The notes beneath the pieces are model-generated. The model ran no database searches. It was not told the DNA's origin and worked only from the letters and a program-made list of their open reading frames with translations. This document shows, in pieces, positions 61,102 to 64,000 of a stretch of DNA of 64,000 nucleotides (position 1 is the first letter of the stretch; each line of letters begins with the position of its first letter). Source of the DNA: Myceligenerans indicum (lineage in GTDB: Bacteria > Actinomycetota > Actinomycetes > Actinomycetales > Cellulomonadaceae); assembly GCF_016742955.1 (NCBI RefSeq), contig NZ_JABBYC010000018.1, forward strand, positions 1 to 64,000. Reading direction: 5' to 3'. Position numbers and translations under genes: made by a program.

Positions 61102-62931
61102 TCAGCGCGCTGTGGCAGCCTCGGGGCGTCCTGCCTCGTAGAGCTCGTCGACGAGGTGGGCGAGGTCGGCCACGACCTTGGCGCGCTTCACCTTGATCGA
61201 CGGCGTCAGGTAGCCGTTCTGCTCCGTGAAGTCGAAGTCCAGGACGCTGACCTTGCGGATCGACTCGGCCTTGGAGACCGCTTCGTTGGCGTGCCGCACG
61301 GCCGCGTCCAGAGCCTTGAGCACCTGGGGGTGGACCCGTGCCTCCTCGATGCTCAGGTTCGGCAGCCCGCGGGCGGCACACCATCCGGGCAGCATCTCGG
61401 CGTCGAGGGTGACCAGGGCGCCGATGAAGGGGCGCTGGTCACCGACCACGACCACCTGGCTCACGATCGGATGAGCCCGCAGCCGGTCCTCCAGGACCGC
61501 GGGGGCGACGTTCTTGCCGCTGGCGGTGACGATGATCTCCTTCTTGCGTCCCGTGATGCGCAGGAAGCCGTCGTCGTCGACCGTGCCGAGGTCGCCCGTG
61601 CGGAACCAGCCGTCGCTCACGGCCTCGGCGGTCAGCTGCGGCTGGTGGTGGTAGCCGCGGAAGATGTGCGGCCCGTGGAGCAGGACCTCGCCGTCGTCGG
61701 CGATGGCGACCGACGTGCCCGGCAGGGGCGGTCCGACGGTGCCGATCTTCGTGTGCCGGGGCAGGTTGACCGTTGCCGGCGCCGTGGTCTCGGTGAGTCC
61801 GTACCCCTCCAGGATGGTGATACCGACACCGCGGAAGAAGTGCCCGAGCCGCTCACCGAGCGGCGCCCCACCGGAGACCGCCCACTGCAGGTGCCCGCCC
61901 ATGGCGGTGCGAAGCGCGCCGTACACGAGCCTGTCGGCGACCCGGTGCGCCCGGCGGAGCCGGGGGCCCGGTCCGGAGGCGGTGTCGAGCGCCTGGGAGT
62001 ACCTCACGGCGGTGTCGGTGGCCCAGGCGAAGATCCGGCTCCTGAGACGTGATCCGGAGACCTTCGCCTCGGCGGAGTTGAACACCTTCTCGAACACCCG
62101 CGGGACGGCGAGCAGGTACGTCGGCGCGAACGTTCCGAGATCCCCGACGAGGTTCTTGATGTCGGGCGCGTGGCCGAGGACCGAGTTCCCGGCGAACGCG
62201 GCAACCTCCACGAAGCGCGCGAAGACGTGCGCGAGCGGCAGGAACAGGAGGGTCCGTGACCCGGGTGCGTCGAGGATCTCGGGGATCGCCACGGCGGCGT
62301 TCATCGTCAGGTGCGCGAAGTTGCCGTGCGTCAGCTCGACGCCCTTGGGCCGGCCCGTGGACCCCGAGGTGTAGATGATGGTGGCGAGGTCGTCGCGGTG
62401 CACCGCGTCCCGCCGCTCGGTGACGGCCAGCAGCGGCAGGTGCGCGCCGGCGGTGCGGAGCGCGGCCACGGCGCCGTCCTCGATGACGAGCACGTCCTCG
62501 CACGCGGGCAGGGAGTCGCGGACCTGTTCGATCGTCGCGACATGCGCGGCGGTCTCGGCGAAGACCAGCCGGACCCCCGCGTCGGAACAGATCCACCGCA
62601 CCTGTTCGGCCGACGAGGTCTCGTACACCGGCACGGGGACCGCTCCGGCCGCCCAGATCGCGAAGTCGAGCAGCGTCCACTCGTAGCGCGTGCGAGACAT
62701 GATCCCGACACGGTCGCCCACGCCGACGCCACGGGCGATCAGACCACGGGCCAGAGCGAGGACCTCCTGCTCGAACTCCAGGGCGGTGACCGGGACCCAC
62801 GGTCCCCGGGGCGTGTCGCGGCGCTCGATCAGGGTCTCTCCACCGGACCTGGCCACACGCTCCCGCAGGATCGTGTTGATGCTGGTGCCCTCGGGCACGT
62901 CCACCATGGCCGGTGTGGAGACGACTGTCAT
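61102..62931 (-). CDS. Long-chain acyl-CoA synthetase (AMP-forming), FadD15-like
   Basis: The protein has 609 residues. The adenylation motifs are clear: IIYTSGSTGRPKGVELTHGN (A3), YGLTETTAPATVN (A5), DGWFRTGDLGTVDDDGFLRITGRKKEIIVTASGKNVAP (A7–A8) and a final Lys in NGYLTPSIKVKR (A10). The long-chain type linker and SGGAPLGERLGHFF fit fatty-acid activation. The ATG at 62931 begins MTVVSTPAMVDVPEGTS; the frame open to 63525 is antisense noise over the chorismate mutase gene. Confidence 0.9.
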   Translation of the reverse strand: MTVVSTPAMVDVPEGTSINTILRERVARSGGETLIERRDTPRGPWVPVTALEFEQEVLALARGLIARGVGVGDRVGIMSRTRYEWTLLDFAIWAAGAVPVPVYETSSAEQVRWICSDAGVRLVFAETAAHVATIEQVRDSLPACEDVLVIEDGAVAALRTAGAHLPLLAVTERRDAVHRDDLATIIYTSGSTGRPKGVELTHGNFAHLTMNAAVAIPEILDAPGSRTLLFLPLAHVFARFVEVAAFAGNSVLGHAPDIKNLVGDLGTFAPTYLLAVPRVFEKVFNSAEAKVSGSRLRSRIFAWATDTAVRYSQALDTASGPGPRLRRAHRVADRLVYGALRTAMGGHLQWAVSGGAPLGERLGHFFRGVGITILEGYGLTETTAPATVNLPRHTKIGTVGPPLPGTSVAIADDGEVLLHGPHIFRGYHHQPQLTAEAVSDGWFRTGDLGTVDDDGFLRITGRKKEIIVTASGKNVAPAVLEDRLRAHPIVSQVVVVGDQRPFIGALVTLDAEMLPGWCAARGLPNLSIEEARVHPQVLKALDAAVRHANEAVSKAESIRKVSVLDFDFTEQNGYLTPSIKVKRAKVVADLAHLVDELYEAGRPEAATAR

Positions 62932-63144
62932 TGTGGTGAGCTCCGCGGTATCAGGGGGTGGGATACAGCTCCCGCGCACCGGGCTCCAGTGCGCAAGCGC
63001 GAGAAAGACTTTACCCCCGCCACCGGGCGTTACAGAACTTGCGCTCCTGTCAATGCGTCGCGAGCGTCCCGTGGCGGGATCCCCGCGCGTCCGGTGGCCG
63101 GTACGAAGGCGCCCCGCGCGGTGGCCCGGGTTAGCCTCGTCTCC

Positions 63145-63489
63145 ATGACCTCGGATCCTGCTGCCTCGGGAATGCCCTCGGAGATCCTCCGCCTGCGCGC
63201 GAGCATCGACAACATCGACGCCGCCCTGGTGCATCTGCTGGCAGAGCGCTTCAAGCTGACCCGCCAGGTGGGTGAGCTCAAGGCGGTCGGCAACATGCCG
63301 CCCGCGGATCCGTCGCGTGACGCCCAGCAGATCGCCCGGCTCACGGAGATCGCGGAGGCCTCCGGCCTCGACCCGGACTTCGCGGTGCAGTTCCGGCAGT
63401 TCATCGTCAGCGAGGTCATCAGGCGCCACGAGCTCATCGCGCGCGAGCACGCGGGTGAGACGATGCCGGAGCTCGATACCTACGCTTGA
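63145..63489 (+). CDS. Chorismate mutase, AroQ type
   Basis: The protein has 114 residues. The AroQ helical core is EILRLRASIDNIDAALVHLLAERFKLTRQVGELK, with Arg, Lys and Gln active-site positions in the usual places, and a final helix FRQFIVSEVIRRHELIA. It converts chorismate to prephenate for Phe/Tyr synthesis. TAGCCT ends 7 bases before the ATG, so the message may be leaderless. It is divergent from the acyl-CoA synthetase gene. Confidence 0.88.
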   Translation: MTSDPAASGMPSEILRLRASIDNIDAALVHLLAERFKLTRQVGELKAVGNMPPADPSRDAQQIARLTEIAEASGLDPDFAVQFRQFIVSEVIRRHELIAREHAGETMPELDTYA

Positions 63490-63645
63490 AGAGAAGTGTT
63501 CTGACCGGAGCCGCAGGTGGCACATGGCTCCGCGCAGCCCGTCCCGAGATTCCTCGGGGCAATCCTGGTCCAGGGGTGGCGTCCGCCGGTGATTCAGCGG
63601 AGGCTGGATGGATTGTGAGGATCACCCTCGGACCAGGAGGCGGGA

Positions 63646-64000
63646 ATGAAGATCGACTGGCTCAAGCCGCTCCTCGGGCACTCGGGACCATTCGCCACCG
63701 TGTACCTCGATGCCACCCCGTCGGACAAGGCCGTCGCGGACCGCGACGTCGCGAACCGGTGGCGGGCGGCGCGGAAGTCGCTCGCGGCGCAGGGCGCCCC
63801 TGACGGCGTCCTGGACGGCATGCAGGATTCGGCCCGGCGTCCGACGTGGGAGCCGGGCCTGCACGGCAGGGTCGTCATCGCGGACGGCACGGGCGTTCTC
63901 GTGGACCGGGTGCTGTACGAGGCGCCGACGGTGGACGTCGCTTCGTGGTCGAACGTGCCTGAGCTGCTCCAGGTGGTCCGCGCCGCGGACGAGTCGGTGG
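63646..64000 (+). CDS. baeRF2/Rv2629-like protein, 5' part only
   Basis: The window ends after 118 codons. MKIDWLKPLLGHSGPFATVYLD and PGLHGRVVIADGTGVLVDRVL resemble the N-terminus of the Rv2629 family of archaeo-eukaryotic release-factor (eRF1)-like proteins in actinobacteria. AGGAGG lies 5 bases before the ATG. The catalytic loop region is outside the window, so activity cannot be judged. Confidence 0.75.
   Translation, partial: MKIDWLKPLLGHSGPFATVYLDATPSDKAVADRDVANRWRAARKSLAAQGAPDGVLDGMQDSARRPTWEPGLHGRVVIADGTGVLVDRVLYEAPTVDVASWSNVPELLQVVRAADESV

Noticed and set aside
61102..63525. 807-codon frame for the acyl-CoA synthetase with a ~200-residue N-terminal extension
   Set aside because: The extension is antisense to chorismate mutase and lacks homology; the adenylation domain fits a start at 62931.
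1..64000. CRISPR array
   Set aside because: No regularly spaced short direct repeats were seen; the only tandem repeats are the coding I36 units and short pentamers.

Overview
The window is GC-rich actinobacterial chromosome. The right end carries the conserved order trigger factor – clpP1 – clpP2 – clpX, followed by an acyl-CoA synthetase and chorismate mutase. With the secreted glycoside hydrolase and the large subtilase, this suggests a soil- or plant-associated member of the Micrococcales near Cellulosimicrobium, Isoptericola or Cellulomonas. That placement is an inference from gene content; no rRNA is present to test it.

Positions 1–31.6 kb look like accessory DNA and are bounded on the right by a tRNA-Gly with a tyrosine integrase beside it. 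Region 0.3–7.4 kb resembles a defence island. It holds a SIR2-like protein, a membrane-anchored protein with an NPCBM-like domain, a protein with a HEPN RNase motif, and a minus-strand pair encoding a DUF4062 and an AlbA_2/Schlafen-like protein. Region 9.2–22.3 kb is a class I lanthipeptide cluster of the FxLD type. A gntR–xre(TPR) operon faces a long plus-strand operon that runs: small protein, two HAD-family proteins, a conserved unknown, an isoaspartyl-methyltransferase-like enzyme, a 52-residue FxLD precursor, LanB, LanC, a standalone SpaB_C-type protein and an APH-fold kinase. Its products should dehydrate Ser/Thr, form (methyl)lanthionine rings and probably methyl-esterify an Asp in the core. 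LanB carries a frameshift and LanC an in-frame amber codon, so the cluster looks damaged or recoded.

Region 22.3–31.6 kb holds a GIY-YIG/helicase fusion, a GNAT acetyltransferase, and a STAND NTPase fused to a hexulose-phosphate-synthase-like barrel. The NTPase gene is truncated by an ISAs1-family insertion sequence and also frameshifted. Two excisionase-like HTH genes and an integrase with a 5-bp-repeat frameshift complete this part. At least four disruptive lesions therefore lie in this block.

From 31.6 kb to the end the genes look intact and chromosomal. They are two tRNAs, an orphan acetolactate synthase large subunit, a secreted NlpC/P60 protein with three I36-type repeats, two LuxR-type regulators, a ~2070-residue secreted subtilase, a divergent VOC/AraC pair, a P1B-type ATPase, a secreted GH39-like glycosidase with two LacI-type operators, a lipoprotein/DUF2157 operon and an Lrp/AsnC regulator. 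The tig–clpP1P2–clpX proteostasis block, an acyl-CoA synthetase, chorismate mutase and the 5' part of a release-factor-like (baeRF2) gene follow.
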